The notes beneath the pieces are model-generated. The model worked only from the letters and a program-made list of their open reading frames with translations, was not told the DNA's origin and ran no database searches. DNA of 44,868 bases from an uncultured Alphaproteobacteria bacterium. Its GTDB lineage: Bacteria; Pseudomonadota; Alphaproteobacteria; Methylaequorales; Methylaequoraceae. The position numbers and the translations under genes are program-made. Position 1 is the stretch's first letter; each line of letters opens with the position of its first letter. The stretch is taken from the NCBI GenBank assembly GCA_902618535.1, contig CACNAV010000010.1:1-44868 (forward strand). Direction: 5' to 3'. Positions 1 through 8,989 of the stretch are shown piece by piece.

Positions 1-1148
1 GTGCCCGCTACCCATTGCCAACTGGCTGAATTACTTGCTGCATCTGCATCAAAAAGGCAGTCCCAGAACCACTCTTCTCCCCTTCTCCAATGAATAAGTA
101 AGTTTTTTACCAAAAATGAACTTACAATCATTCTTGGTCTATTGTGCATATATCCAGTTTTCCATAGTTCCCTCATACCAGCATCAACTATTGGTATTCC
201 GGTAAGACCCTTAGACCATTTTTTAAAATTAATTGGATCTTCCAACCACTTAAAATCGTCAAAATTACTTTTTAAATTTTTTCTTTGAATATATGGAAAA
301 TGGTATAATAAATAGTAAGCAAATTCCCTCCAACCTAATTCACTTTTAAAAACTTCAACATCATTATCTTTTACATTTTTTAAGTTATTTACTTCATACC
401 AGAGAGAGTTAGGAGAAATCTGGCCCCAATGAAGATAAGGTGATAGTCTGGATACATTTTTTTTATTTGGAAAGTTTCTGCCCTCTGAATAATTTTTGAC
501 TCCATTTTTTAAAAATGATTGCATGATTTCAATTGAACTATCTTCACCAACTTTCCATTTAGATAAAATTTGATTCTCCCATTCTTTATTACTAAGTAAA
601 TCTAAATCAGAGACATCTGTATGTCTAAAATCATGATTAAAAAAATTAATCTTTTCAGATTTTGGTATCCTTGGGCTAGGTGCCGACAAGCAACCTCTTT
701 TGTAAAACGGTGTAAAAACCTTATAAGGAGTGCCATCATTTTTTAAAATTTCCCAAGGTTCCCACAACAAAGAACCATTGAATGAATTGACTTTTATTTT
801 TTCATTTAAATAAATCTTTAAACTTTTATCTCTCTTAATTATCCATGGTTCATAACAACGATTCCAGGAAACTTCTTGGACATCAAAAAAATTAATTAAT
901 TCATCTAAACAATCTTCAGGGTTTCCTTTTAAGATAATTAAGTTTCCGTTTAACTGCTTTTTTAAATATTTTAGAGAGTGATTCAACCAAACCTTGCTTG
1001 CAGAACCAAGTTTTGGATCAATATTAACTTCATCAAAAATATAAACCCCTAAAACATTGTCATAATTTCTAGAAAGATGGTTTAAAGATGGGTTATCAAT
1101 TGTCCTTAAATCATTTCTAAACCAATGTATTCCAATTTTTTTTTTCAT
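1..1148 (-). CDS. phrB: Deoxyribodipyrimidine photolyase (class I photolyase/cryptochrome family), C-terminus cut by window edge
   Basis: Flavoenzyme that uses blue light to split UV-induced pyrimidine dimers in DNA. The gene reads leftward from an ATG at 1146-1148 and is open to base 1, giving 382 codons; family members are usually about 450-480 residues, so the last part lies outside the window. The N-terminus carries the family hallmark IHWFRNDLR (antenna-chromophore domain). The FAD-binding half shows WGQISP, GWREFAYYLL, GMRELWKTGYMHNRPRM and DADAASNSASWQWVAG at the edge, all typical of class I CPD photolyases. It is divergent from the MAPEG gene with a 54 nt gap. A (6-4) photolyase or cryptochrome cannot be fully excluded without the C-terminus, but CPD repair is the most likely role. 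Confidence 0.93.
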   Translation of the reverse strand, partial: MKKKIGIHWFRNDLRTIDNPSLNHLSRNYDNVLGVYIFDEVNIDPKLGSASKVWLNHSLKYLKKQLNGNLIILKGNPEDCLDELINFFDVQEVSWNRCYEPWIIKRDKSLKIYLNEKIKVNSFNGSLLWEPWEILKNDGTPYKVFTPFYKRGCLSAPSPRIPKSEKINFFNHDFRHTDVSDLDLLSNKEWENQILSKWKVGEDSSIEIMQSFLKNGVKNYSEGRNFPNKKNVSRLSPYLHWGQISPNSLWYEVNNLKNVKDNDVEVFKSELGWREFAYYLLYHFPYIQRKNLKSNFDDFKWLEDPINFKKWSKGLTGIPIVDAGMRELWKTGYMHNRPRMIVSSFLVKNLLIHWRRGEEWFWDCLFDADAASNSASWQWVAG

Positions 1149-1202
1149 AGCAGATTATAATATCAGTGATAAATTAATATTTAGCAATTTTATTTTTTTT
1201 CA

Positions 1203-1637
1203 ATGTTTAAAACCTATTTAGAATTAATATATTTCTTACTAATAATCTACTTATCACTTTTTTATATTAAACTGTTCAGGAACGTAGTTAGTCAGAGAAG
1301 ATTAACAAAATCTCCAATTGGATTTAAAAGTGTGAAGCTTGAAAGAGCAATTAGGGCGCATGCAAATTTTTGCGAAACAGTTCCAATCAACTTTTTTTTA
1401 AGTCTTCTTTTATATTTCAACAATCTTCTTATATTTGCTGTGCCGGCTATGACTATTTTATGTATTGGTAGAACAATTCATGCAATTTCAATATCGGATG
1501 TAAATGAAGATCTCACACAAAGACGAAAAGGAATGAGGCTTACTATTTTTTCTATATACATACAGTTATTGGGAGTTTTATATTATATTTTTCAACTTAT
1601 TTATATATTCACGAAATCATTAGAACGATCTATTTGA
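1203..1637 (+). CDS. MAPEG-family membrane protein
   Basis: A 144-residue integral membrane protein with about four hydrophobic segments. The central motif ERAIRAHANFCETVP, followed later by GRTIHA and RRKGMRLT, matches the MAPEG family (membrane-associated proteins in eicosanoid and glutathione metabolism), whose bacterial members are small four-helix proteins of about 130-145 residues. The bacterial function is mostly unknown; some members are glutathione transferase-like. It starts at the ATG at 1203 and ends 7 nt before the 3' end of the convergent tRNA-Ser gene. No specific substrate can be inferred from the context. Confidence 0.78.
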   Translation: MFKTYLELIYFLLIIYLSLFYIKLFRNVVSQRRLTKSPIGFKSVKLERAIRAHANFCETVPINFFLSLLLYFNNLLIFAVPAMTILCIGRTIHAISISDVNEDLTQRRKGMRLTIFSIYIQLLGVLYYIFQLIYIFTKSLERSI

Positions 1638-1644
1638 TTAGAAA

Positions 1645-1736
1645 TGGCGGAGAGGAAGGGATTCGAACCCTCGATAGATGTTACCACCTATAACGGTTTA
1701 GCAAACCGTCGCCTTCAGCCACTCGGCCACCTCTCC
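1645..1736 (-). tRNA. tRNA-Ser (anticodon GCU)
   Basis: The reverse complement folds as a class II tRNA. The 7 bp acceptor stem is GGAGAGG/CCTCTCC, the D arm is GCCGAGTGGCTGAAGGC, the anticodon stem-loop CGGTTTGCTAAACCG carries GCT, there is a long serine-type variable arm, and the T arm is GAGGGTTCGAATCCCT. The CCA end is encoded (TGG at 1645-1647). It decodes AGC/AGU. The 5' end is separated from the gatB stop codon by one base on the same strand, so it is probably cotranscribed with gatCAB and released by RNase P. Confidence 0.97.
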
Positions 1737-1737
1737 T

Positions 1738-3189
1738 TTATTTTGATAACAAGTCTTTTAGCACCTGGTTAACTAACTGGGGGTTTGCTTTTCCCTTTGA
1801 TTCTTTCATTACTTGACCAACAAAAAATCCAAAAAGTTTATCTTTCCCCTTTTTATAATCATTTACCATTTCCACATTTTTTTGTAAAACTGATTTTATT
1901 AGAGCCTCTATTTCTGATTTATCAGAAACCTGTTTCACCCCTTTTTTCTTTATAAAATCTGAAGCCTCTAAATCTGTTTCTATATACTCTTCAAAAATTT
2001 CTTTTGCTTGTCTATTTGAAATAGAACCATTAATAATTAAATCCAAAAGATCCCCAATCTTTTTTGATTTAATTTTAGAATCTTGAAGTTGTGCATCTTT
2101 TTTTTTTAAGTAAGAGAAAAGTTCAACAGTAACCCAACTTACTACAATTTTTGAATCTCTTTTTTCTGCTAATTCTTCAAAAAAAGATGATACAAACTGA
2201 TCTTCAACAAGAATTTCCGCATCATAATCTTTTAATTTATATTGCTCTTTGAATCTTTTCTTTTTTTCATCGGGTAATTCAGGCAACTCGTTTTTAATCT
2301 TTTCTATTCTATCATCATTTACTACCAACGGTGGAAGATCTGGGTCGGGAAAATATCTATAATCGTGAGACTCTTCCTTTCCTCTCATGGTCCTTGTTTC
2401 GCCATTATTTGGATCAAAAAGCCTTGTTTCTTGACTTATATTCTGTCCATTCTCAATCAATTCAACTTGCCTTCTAGATTCATATTCAATGGCTTGCTGA
2501 ATAAACTTAATTGAATTTACATTCTTAATCTCACATCTTGTTCCTAATTTTTGTCCAGGTTTTCTCACGGAAACATTAACATCTGCCCGAAGATTTCCTC
2601 TTTCCATATTACCATCACAACTCCCAATACACCTTAAGATAGCTCTTAGTTTTTTAACGTATTGAGCAGCCTCTTGTGGACTATTCAAATCAGGTTCCGA
2701 AACTATTTCCATTAATGCACAACCAGATCTGTTAAGGTCTATAAACGAATTTTGATTATCCTGATCATGTATACTTTTACCAGCGTCTTGTTCAAGATGA
2801 ATTCTAGTAATACCGATCCTTTTTTGACCATCTTCTGTTTCAATTACTAAAAAACCATTACCTACAATAGGGTGCTCAAATTGTGAAATTTGATATCCTT
2901 GTGGAAGGTCTGGATAAAAATAGTTTTTCCTATCAAAAATAGACTTTTTATTAATTTTTGCATTTAAACTTAATCCAGTTTTTATAGCTTGATCAACGCA
3001 ATATTCATTTATTACGGGAAGAGCCCCAGGCATTCCTGAATCAACTAATTCGACTTGAGAGTTTGGCTTTCCTCCCCAGAATGTAGATGCTTTAGAAAAT
3101 AATTTGGAATTAGATTTTATTTGAGCATGAACTTCAAGTCCCATAACCAACTCCCATTTACCAGTTTTTCCATCAATTAAATAACTCAT
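1738..3189 (-). CDS. gatB: Asp-tRNA(Asn)/Glu-tRNA(Gln) amidotransferase subunit B
   Basis: GatB is the kinase/tRNA-binding subunit of the GatCAB complex, which converts misacylated Glu-tRNA(Gln) and/or Asp-tRNA(Asn) to the amidated form. The 483-residue product has the full family length. It begins near WELVMGLEVHAQIKSNSKLFS, contains the signature DYRYFPDPDLPPL, and ends with the YqeY-like tail (GFFVGQVMKESKGKANPQLVNQVL). Its ATG overlaps the gatA stop as ATGA, indicating translational coupling in the order gatC-gatA-gatB. The stop codon at 1738-1740 lies one base from tRNA-Ser. Confidence 0.98.
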   Translation of the reverse strand: MSYLIDGKTGKWELVMGLEVHAQIKSNSKLFSKASTFWGGKPNSQVELVDSGMPGALPVINEYCVDQAIKTGLSLNAKINKKSIFDRKNYFYPDLPQGYQISQFEHPIVGNGFLVIETEDGQKRIGITRIHLEQDAGKSIHDQDNQNSFIDLNRSGCALMEIVSEPDLNSPQEAAQYVKKLRAILRCIGSCDGNMERGNLRADVNVSVRKPGQKLGTRCEIKNVNSIKFIQQAIEYESRRQVELIENGQNISQETRLFDPNNGETRTMRGKEESHDYRYFPDPDLPPLVVNDDRIEKIKNELPELPDEKKKRFKEQYKLKDYDAEILVEDQFVSSFFEELAEKRDSKIVVSWVTVELFSYLKKKDAQLQDSKIKSKKIGDLLDLIINGSISNRQAKEIFEEYIETDLEASDFIKKKGVKQVSDKSEIEALIKSVLQKNVEMVNDYKKGKDKLFGFFVGQVMKESKGKANPQLVNQVLKDLLSK

Positions 3190-4640
3190 AAAAAACTCCT
3201 ATACTCCTCTATTAATTTTCCTGCAGCAAGTATTGAAATTTCGTCAAAAGGTCTTCCTATTACTTGCATACCAATTGGAAGATTATTGGAGTTTTTACCT
3301 GCAGTTACTGAAATTGCAGGAAGGCCTGCTAAACTTGCAGGTACTGTCAAAACGTCATTAAGGTACATTTCAATTGGATCATTTTGCTTTTCTCCAATTG
3401 GAAAGGCTACATTTGGTGTGGTCGGCGTAAGAATTACATCGCATTTTTCAAATGCGCTTTTAAAATCATCTGAAATTAATTGTCTAACTTTAAGAGCTTT
3501 TAGATAATAGGCATCATAGTAACCAGCAGATAATACATATGTTCCTATCATTAGTCTTCTTTTAACCTCATCTCCAAAACCTTTAGCCCTTGTTAGTTCA
3601 TACATATCTTCAAGATCATCACTGTTTTCCCTAAATCCATACTTAACCCCATCATATCTTGCAAGATTAGCAGATGCCTCTGCTGGAGCAATAATATAAT
3701 ATGTTGGTAGCGCAAAGCTTGTATGTGGAAGAGAAATATTTACTATTTCAGCACCATTTTTTTTAAATAAGTTAATTGTATCATCCCAAACTTTAACAAT
3801 ATCTGAATTAAGGCCTTCAACTTTGTATTCAGTTGGCAGACCAATTTTTTTTCCCCTAATATCAAAATTAAGAAAATCAAGATACTGAGGAATTGGTTTT
3901 CTAGAACTTGTAGAATCCTTCTCATCATAGCTACTCATCGACTGCAACATTAATGCTGCATCTTTTACTGTTTTTGTAATTGGGCCTGCTTGATCTAACG
4001 AGGATGCAAAAGCTATCATACCAAATCTAGAACATCTTCCATAAGTTGGTTTCAATCCGACCAATCCGCAAAAAGACGCTGGTTGTCTTATTGAACCACC
4101 AGTATCTGAACCGGTGGCTGCCATACATAAATTTGCGGCAACTGAAGATGCTGACCCTCCTGAGGACCCGCCTGGAACAAGATCTTTGGTATTTTCTTCA
4201 CTAGATTTTAAAGGATTTATTACATTGCCAAAGAAACTGGTAGTATTAGCAGAACCCATTGCAAATTCATCCATATTTGTTTTTCCAAGAATTACCGCAC
4301 CATCACTTATTAAATTGTTTGAAACAGTTGATTCATAGAAGGGAACAAAATTCTCTAAAATTTTTGAACCCGCAGTTGTTCTGACTCCTTTAGTGCAAAA
4401 AAGATCTTTCATACCAATGGGGATACCCTCTAAATCTCTAATTTCTCTATTTCTTGAAATTTTTTTATCAGATTCTTTTGCCATTTCGATAGCATTTTCA
4501 AATGTATTAGTTATGAAACAATTTAGATTTGATTTTTTAATTCTATCGATAAAAAATTCTGTAAGTTCAAGTGAGCTAAATTCTTTTTTTAGAAGACATT
4601 CTTTGGCAGTAGAAATATCTAAGTTTTTGAAGTCTGTCAC
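3186..4640 (-). CDS. gatA: Asp-tRNA(Asn)/Glu-tRNA(Gln) amidotransferase subunit A
   Basis: Amidase-signature subunit that hydrolyses glutamine and supplies ammonia for transamidation. The 484-residue product has the catalytic Lys region GIPIGMKDLF and the Gly/Ser-rich amidase core PGGSSGGSASSVAA followed by GSDTGGSIRQPASFCG, which supplies the Ser-cisSer-Lys triad. The start is the GTG at 4638-4640, one base after the gatC TAG; no better in-frame ATG precedes the conserved N-terminus. It overlaps gatB by 4 nt. All three subunits are present and look intact, so the indirect route to Gln-tRNA and possibly Asn-tRNA is expected to work. Confidence 0.98.
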   Translation of the reverse strand: MTDFKNLDISTAKECLLKKEFSSLELTEFFIDRIKKSNLNCFITNTFENAIEMAKESDKKISRNREIRDLEGIPIGMKDLFCTKGVRTTAGSKILENFVPFYESTVSNNLISDGAVILGKTNMDEFAMGSANTTSFFGNVINPLKSSEENTKDLVPGGSSGGSASSVAANLCMAATGSDTGGSIRQPASFCGLVGLKPTYGRCSRFGMIAFASSLDQAGPITKTVKDAALMLQSMSSYDEKDSTSSRKPIPQYLDFLNFDIRGKKIGLPTEYKVEGLNSDIVKVWDDTINLFKKNGAEIVNISLPHTSFALPTYYIIAPAEASANLARYDGVKYGFRENSDDLEDMYELTRAKGFGDEVKRRLMIGTYVLSAGYYDAYYLKALKVRQLISDDFKSAFEKCDVILTPTTPNVAFPIGEKQNDPIEMYLNDVLTVPASLAGLPAISVTAGKNSNNLPIGMQVIGRPFDEISILAAGKLIEEYRSFL

Positions 4641-4641
4641 T

Positions 4642-4929
4642 CTACTCTACTACCTTTGGCACAACAAAAAAGCCAGATTTACTCTCTGGGGCATTTTTTA
4701 AAACTAATTCGTCAGAGGTTTCGGAGAATACTTCATCCCTTCTCATAACCATAGATTCATTAAAAACTGATAGCATTGGTTCTATTTTCTCGGTATCAAC
4801 TTTTTTTAACTCATCTACCCATCCGAGAATATTATTTAGCTCCTCAATAAGTTTTTTTTCCTCTTGTTCATTGATTCTTATTTTTGCAAGTTTAGAAACT
4901 TTTCTTACGGTTTTGTTATCAATTGACAT
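4642..4929 (-). CDS. gatC: Asp-tRNA(Asn)/Glu-tRNA(Gln) amidotransferase subunit C
   Basis: Small 95-residue subunit that wraps around GatA and stabilises its contact with GatB. Recognised by the N-terminal VRKVSKLAKIRINEQEE helix, the ILGWVDELKKVDTEKIEPM segment (family WVDxLxxVDTxxVEPM) and the C-terminal SGFFVVPKVVE (family FFxVPKVIE). First gene of the minus-strand operon, divergent from ruvX across 52 nt of AT-rich DNA that must hold both promoters. Confidence 0.97.
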   Translation of the reverse strand: MSIDNKTVRKVSKLAKIRINEQEEKKLIEELNNILGWVDELKKVDTEKIEPMLSVFNESMVMRRDEVFSETSDELVLKNAPESKSGFFVVPKVVE

Positions 4930-4981
4930 TCTATAATTCTGGTTAAAATTATTCTAAATAAATGTATAAATAACACTAGGT

Positions 4982-5449
4982 ATGTTAATTCGCAATATAA
5001 AAGAGTTTTTGAATCTTACAATGAATAAGAGAATAATATCTTTAGATATTGGAAAAAGTAAAATTGGAAGTGCAATCTCAGATCAAAAACATTTAATTGT
5101 AACTCCATTATTTGTTTTTTCGAAAAAAAATCTTTACTCTGAATTATTTAAAATTATCGAAGAATTTAACCCAGGAGCTATTCTTGTAGGGCTACCTTTA
5201 TTTGAATCTGAAAAAAAGAATAAATCATGTCAAATGATTGAAGACATCACAAAAAACATAGATAGTTTTTTAAAAAATAAAAATAATGAATTACCTATTT
5301 TTTTTTGGGACGAAAGCTATACTAGTTTTGAGGCTGAGGAGATAACAAAAAATATTTTTAAAAATTTAAAAGAACAAAGAAAAAAGTTAGATAAGTTTGC
5401 TGCAAAAATTATTTTAGACGATTTTTTTAGAGAAAATATAAATTTATGA
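4982..5449 (+). CDS. ruvX: Holliday junction resolvase-like / pre-16S rRNA nuclease RuvX (YqgF)
   Basis: RNase H-fold nuclease of the YqgF family, involved in 16S rRNA 5' maturation and proposed to act on recombination junctions. The 155 residues include the metal-binding start IISLDIGKSKIGSAISD, the central IILDDF-type C-terminus and FFWDESYTSFEAEE (family DERxTTxxAE). The ATG at 4982 adds about 13 residues before a second ATG at 5021. I keep the longer form because alphaproteobacterial members commonly carry a similar short N-terminal extension. A TATAAA at 4965-4970 would place transcription start only a few bases before the ATG. It overlaps the next gene by 4 nt. Confidence 0.92.
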   Translation: MLIRNIKEFLNLTMNKRIISLDIGKSKIGSAISDQKHLIVTPLFVFSKKNLYSELFKIIEEFNPGAILVGLPLFESEKKNKSCQMIEDITKNIDSFLKNKNNELPIFFWDESYTSFEAEEITKNIFKNLKEQRKKLDKFAAKIILDDFFRENINL

Positions 5450-6669
5450 CTAAAAAAAAAGAATCTCTTCAAGGTATTAACGTATTCGATCTTACAAGAG
5501 TTTTAGCTGGACCAACAGCTACTCAGATTTTAGGAGACTTAGGGGCAAATATTATCAAAGTGGAAAGACCAATAACAGGTGATGATTCTAGAAATCTTGG
5601 TCCACCATATTTAGATAGCAATGCAACAGATCCAAAAGAAAGTGCATATTACCTGAGTGTTAATCGAAATAAACATTCCGTAACAATAGATTTAACAAAA
5701 AAAAAAGGACAAGTTCTTGCAAAAAAAATTATCAAGAAATGTGATGTTCTAGTAGAAAACTTTAGAGCAGGAAATTTAAAGCAGTACGGATTAGACTATG
5801 AAAGTATAAAAAAAATTAACCCAAAAATAATTTATTGCTCAATCACGGGTTTTGGACAGAATGGACCGTATGCATCTAGAGGTGGTTATGACTACCTTGT
5901 TCAAGCGATGGGAGGAATAATGAGTATTACAGGAGAAAAAAAAGGTCTGCCAACTAAGATTGGAGTTGGAGTTTCAGATATAATAACTGGTCTATACGCA
6001 ACTATTTCAATACTATCAGCTTTAAGATTTAGAGATCAAACATCATTAGGTCAACATTTGGACATATCTCTTTTAGATTCTCAAGTTTCATGGTTAAGTT
6101 ATGTTGCCCAAAGTTATTTAATATCAGGAAATATTCCAGATAGAATTGGAAACGATCACCCATCAATAGTTCCATACCAGACAGTTAAAGCAAAAGACGG
6201 GTTAATGGTTTTAGCTATTGCTAATGACAGACAGTTTAAAAATTTTTGCGAATTTTCTGGTTTATATGATTTATGTGAAAATTCTAAATTTAAAAGTAAT
6301 TCATCAAGAGTAAAAAATCGAAAAGAACTTAACAAAATTATAGGAAAAACTATTTTAAAAAAAACAATTACAGAATGGGTTCAGGGACTGACAAAAATAA
6401 ATGTACCATGCGGACCAATAAATAATATTAAACAAGTTTTCGATGACCCTCAAGTAAAGTCAAGAAAAATGAAGATAAATATGAAACATAAAAAATCGAA
6501 AACTGGAAAAATAAATATTGTCGGCAGTCCCATGAATTTTTCAGTATCAAAAATTAGATATAAAAAAACGCCTCCAACTTTGGGTGAAGACACGAAAAAG
6601 TTTCTAAATAGGTTTTTAAAAATTTCAATTCCAGAAATTAAAAAACTTAAAGATGAAGGTATTATTTAA
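5446..6669 (+). CDS. Family III CoA-transferase (CaiB/BaiF type)
   Basis: Moves CoA between an acyl-CoA and a free carboxylic acid through an aspartyl-CoA intermediate. The 407-residue product shows GINVFDLTRVLAGPTATQIL, LGANIIKVERP, VENFRAGNLKQYGLDYES and ITGFGQNGPYASRGGYDYL, where Asp149 in GGYD is the expected catalytic aspartate, followed by MGGIMSITGEKKGLPTKIGVGVSD. This pattern resembles succinyl-CoA:dicarboxylate transferases (SUGCT-like), but substrate cannot be fixed by sequence alone. It overlaps ruvX by ATGA and precedes pyrB, a place where alphaproteobacteria more often have ruvX directly followed by pyrB, so it looks inserted into the operon. Confidence 0.9.
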   Translation: MTKKKESLQGINVFDLTRVLAGPTATQILGDLGANIIKVERPITGDDSRNLGPPYLDSNATDPKESAYYLSVNRNKHSVTIDLTKKKGQVLAKKIIKKCDVLVENFRAGNLKQYGLDYESIKKINPKIIYCSITGFGQNGPYASRGGYDYLVQAMGGIMSITGEKKGLPTKIGVGVSDIITGLYATISILSALRFRDQTSLGQHLDISLLDSQVSWLSYVAQSYLISGNIPDRIGNDHPSIVPYQTVKAKDGLMVLAIANDRQFKNFCEFSGLYDLCENSKFKSNSSRVKNRKELNKIIGKTILKKTITEWVQGLTKINVPCGPINNIKQVFDDPQVKSRKMKINMKHKKSKTGKINIVGSPMNFSVSKIRYKKTPPTLGEDTKKFLNRFLKISIPEIKKLKDEGII

Positions 6670-6670
6670 A

Positions 6671-6715
6671 TACCCTCTTGAAGAAAATTTCAAAAGGTTT
6701 AATATGCCATTTTAA
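6671..6715 (+). promoter_or_regulatory. pyrB leader: hairpin plus three-codon upstream ORF (putative)
   Basis: A stem of 8 out of 9 pairs, 6674-6682 with 6689-6697 and a 6-nt loop, has AAAAGG in its 3' arm. That AAAAGG sits 6 nt before an ATG at 6704, which opens a three-codon frame (Met-Pro-Phe-stop). The stop TAA at 6713-6715 overlaps the pyrB ATG at 6715 as TAATG. The only Shine-Dalgarno-like element is thus placed for the short frame, and the hairpin could mask it. Translational coupling or attenuation of pyrB is an inference from this layout. Confidence 0.4.
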
Positions 6716-7677
6716 TGATAAACAACCAATCATTAATTAAATTTCCTCATCATCATCTCCTAGGAATCGAGGGTTTAACTCCACCAGACTTAAATTATTT
6801 GCTGGAGTTATCAGAACACTTTGTAACACATTTAGATAAAGAAGAAACAGAAAAACTAAAATATTTAAAAAATAAAATTTGTATCAATCTTTTTTTTGAA
6901 AACTCCACAAGAACCAGAACCTCTTTTGAATTAGCAGGTAAAAAATTAGGGGCAGATATGTTAAATATTTCTGTGGCTTCTAGCGCTATTAAGAAAGGTG
7001 AAACCTTGATAGATACGGCTATGACCTTAAATGCTATGCAACCTGATGTTTTGGTAGTTAGGCATCAAGATGCTGGAGCAGTACAATTACTATCAGAAAA
7101 AGTAAACTGTGGTGTAATTAATGCAGGGGATGGTCCTCATGAGCACCCCACACAAGCACTTCTTGATGCGCTCACAATAAAAAAAAGAAAAGGAAAGATT
7201 TCTGGCTTAAAAGTAGCTATATGTGGAGATATAATGCATAGTAGAGTAGCTCGCTCAAATATTCATCTTTTAAACACCTTAGGAGCTGAGACTCGTGTAA
7301 TAGGTCCAGCTACTTTAATTCCTAAAAATATTGAATCTTTAGGAGTGAAGGTTTTTTATGAAATGAAAAGTGGGCTGAAAAATGTTGATATTATAATTAT
7401 GCTTAGACTTCAACTCGAGCGAATGTCAGGTTCTTTTGTTCCTTCAATAAGAGAATATTTTAGATTTTATGGACTCGATAGAGAGAAATTAAATTATGCT
7501 GATAAGAATGCTTTAATCTTACATCCTGGACCAATGAACAGAGGTGTTGAAATTGATTCTGAGTTAGCAGATGATTTAGATAGATCTGCGATCTTTGAAC
7601 AAGTACAAATGGGAGTTGCTGTAAGAATGGCTTGTTTAAAAACAATAGTTGAAAACAAAGTTAACAATGAAAATTAA
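6715..7677 (+). CDS. pyrB: Aspartate carbamoyltransferase catalytic subunit
   Basis: First committed step of UMP synthesis: carbamoyl phosphate plus aspartate gives carbamoyl-aspartate. The 320 residues contain the carbamoyl-phosphate loop [13 protein letters not shown] (STRTR at 64-68), [14 protein letters not shown], a [12 protein letters not shown] segment and the C-terminal [12 protein letters not shown] typical of long ATCases that pair with a dihydroorotase-like partner. No regulatory pyrI follows. It overlaps the downstream pyrC homologue by 11 nt, consistent with coupled synthesis of a PyrB/PyrC' complex. Confidence 0.98.
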   Translation: MINNQSLIKFPHHHLLGIEGLTPPDLNYLLELSEHFVTHLDKEETEKLKYLKNKICINLFFENSTRTRTSFELAGKKLGADMLNISVASSAIKKGETLIDTAMTLNAMQPDVLVVRHQDAGAVQLLSEKVNCGVINAGDGPHEHPTQALLDALTIKKRKGKISGLKVAICGDIMHSRVARSNIHLLNTLGAETRVIGPATLIPKNIESLGVKVFYEMKSGLKNVDIIIMLRLQLERMSGSFVPSIREYFRFYGLDREKLNYADKNALILHPGPMNRGVEIDSELADDLDRSAIFEQVQMGVAVRMACLKTIVENKVNNEN

Positions 7678-8989
7678 GAAGAATTTCAATAACAACAAAA
7701 ACTCATCACAGAATTATCTACTAAAAAATTGTTTAATTGTAGATAATGTAAAAAATAGAATTTTGAAGAACGATATTTTCATTAAAGATAAAATTATAGA
7801 AGACATCGACAAAAATTTAACCAATAAAATTGACCCTCAAACTATTGTGATAGAATGTGAAGGATTGCACGTAGCTGCAGGTCTAGTTGACATGAGAGTA
7901 AATATCACTGAGCCTGGGTTGGAACACAAAGAAACAATAGAAAGTGCATCTAAAGCAGCTGCTAGTGGAGGTATAACGTCAATTATATGTATGCCTAATA
8001 CAATGCCTCCAATTGATCAACCAGCTATAATTCATAGTATCCAAAGAAAGGCTAGAGAGGTTGCTCTCAGTAAAATCTTTTGTACGGGATGCATTACAAG
8101 AAATTTTGAGGGTAAAGAGATTTGTGAACTTCATCTTATGAAAGACTCTGGAGCTGTTGGTTTTACTGACGGTTATAAAACAATTTCTAACACTAGAGTG
8201 ATGAGAAGAGCATTGAATTATGCAAAATCTTTTGATGGATTAATAATTCAACATGCTGAAGATCCTTTCTTAAAAGGTAATGGAGTTGCAAATGAGGGAG
8301 AAATTTCTACGAGAATGGGTTTATTAGGAATACCTAGTTACGCTGAAGCAATGATAGTACAAAGAGATTTATGGATGGTTAAAGAAACCAACTGTAGATA
8401 TCATGTAAGTCATATATCAACAAAAGAAACTGTTGAAATAATAAGAAAAGCAAAAAAAAATGGTTTACCTGTTACATGCGATACTGCTCCACCATACTTT
8501 ATTCTTAATGAGCTTTCTTTAGATAATTATAGAACTTTTTCAAAACTTTCTCCTCCTCTTAGGAATGAAGAAGATAGAAAAAGTATTGTTGAAGGAATTT
8601 GTGATGGTACTATTGATGCAATTTCATCTGATCATACTCCCCAAGACCAAGATGCAAAAAGGCTTCCTTTTAACCAAGCAGAATTTGGTGGTATTGGGCT
8701 AGAAACGTTATTGCCACTAACTTTAAGTTTAGTAAATAACAAAAAGATTGATCTAATTAAAGCCATGAGTTTGGTCACTATCAACCCAGCAAAAATATTA
8801 AAATTGGATGTTGGAAAAATAGAAAAAAAAAAGGAGGCTGACCTTTGTATTTTTTCAACTTCAAAGCCATGGAAAGTCGATCCAGAAAAATTTCATGGAA
8901 AATCAAAAAATTCTCCCTTTGACGGAATGCTTGTTGAGGGAAAAAACTTGATGACTTTCGTAAGAGGCCGGTTAGTTTATGAATTATGA
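7667..8989 (+). CDS. pyrC: Dihydroorotase homologue, probably non-catalytic (PyrC'/PyrX type)
   Basis: Amidohydrolase-fold protein of the dihydroorotase family, 440 residues from the ATG at 7667; an upstream TTG at 7649 would add six residues deeper inside pyrB and is less likely. Active class I enzymes carry DxHxHLREPG; here it reads [10 protein letters not shown], so both zinc-binding His are replaced (Arg77, Asn79). The bridging FTDDG is FTDGY, and the TDHAPH motif is SDHTPQ. The second-shell HAED and SHISTK histidines remain. This pattern is that of pseudo-dihydroorotases which support ATCase assembly without catalysis, as described for Pseudomonas. Overlaps pyrB by 11 nt and plsY by 11 nt. 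Confidence 0.9.
   Translation: MKIKKNFNNNKNSSQNYLLKNCLIVDNVKNRILKNDIFIKDKIIEDIDKNLTNKIDPQTIVIECEGLHVAAGLVDMRVNITEPGLEHKETIESASKAAASGGITSIICMPNTMPPIDQPAIIHSIQRKAREVALSKIFCTGCITRNFEGKEICELHLMKDSGAVGFTDGYKTISNTRVMRRALNYAKSFDGLIIQHAEDPFLKGNGVANEGEISTRMGLLGIPSYAEAMIVQRDLWMVKETNCRYHVSHISTKETVEIIRKAKKNGLPVTCDTAPPYFILNELSLDNYRTFSKLSPPLRNEEDRKSIVEGICDGTIDAISSDHTPQDQDAKRLPFNQAEFGGIGLETLLPLTLSLVNNKKIDLIKAMSLVTINPAKILKLDVGKIEKKKEADLCIFSTSKPWKVDPEKFHGKSKNSPFDGMLVEGKNLMTFVRGRLVYEL

Noticed and set aside
3286-4701. Plus-strand open frames opposite gatA/gatC (for example 4114-4338, 4393-4701)
   Set aside because: Mirror frames of well-supported genes, without ribosome sites or recognisable products.
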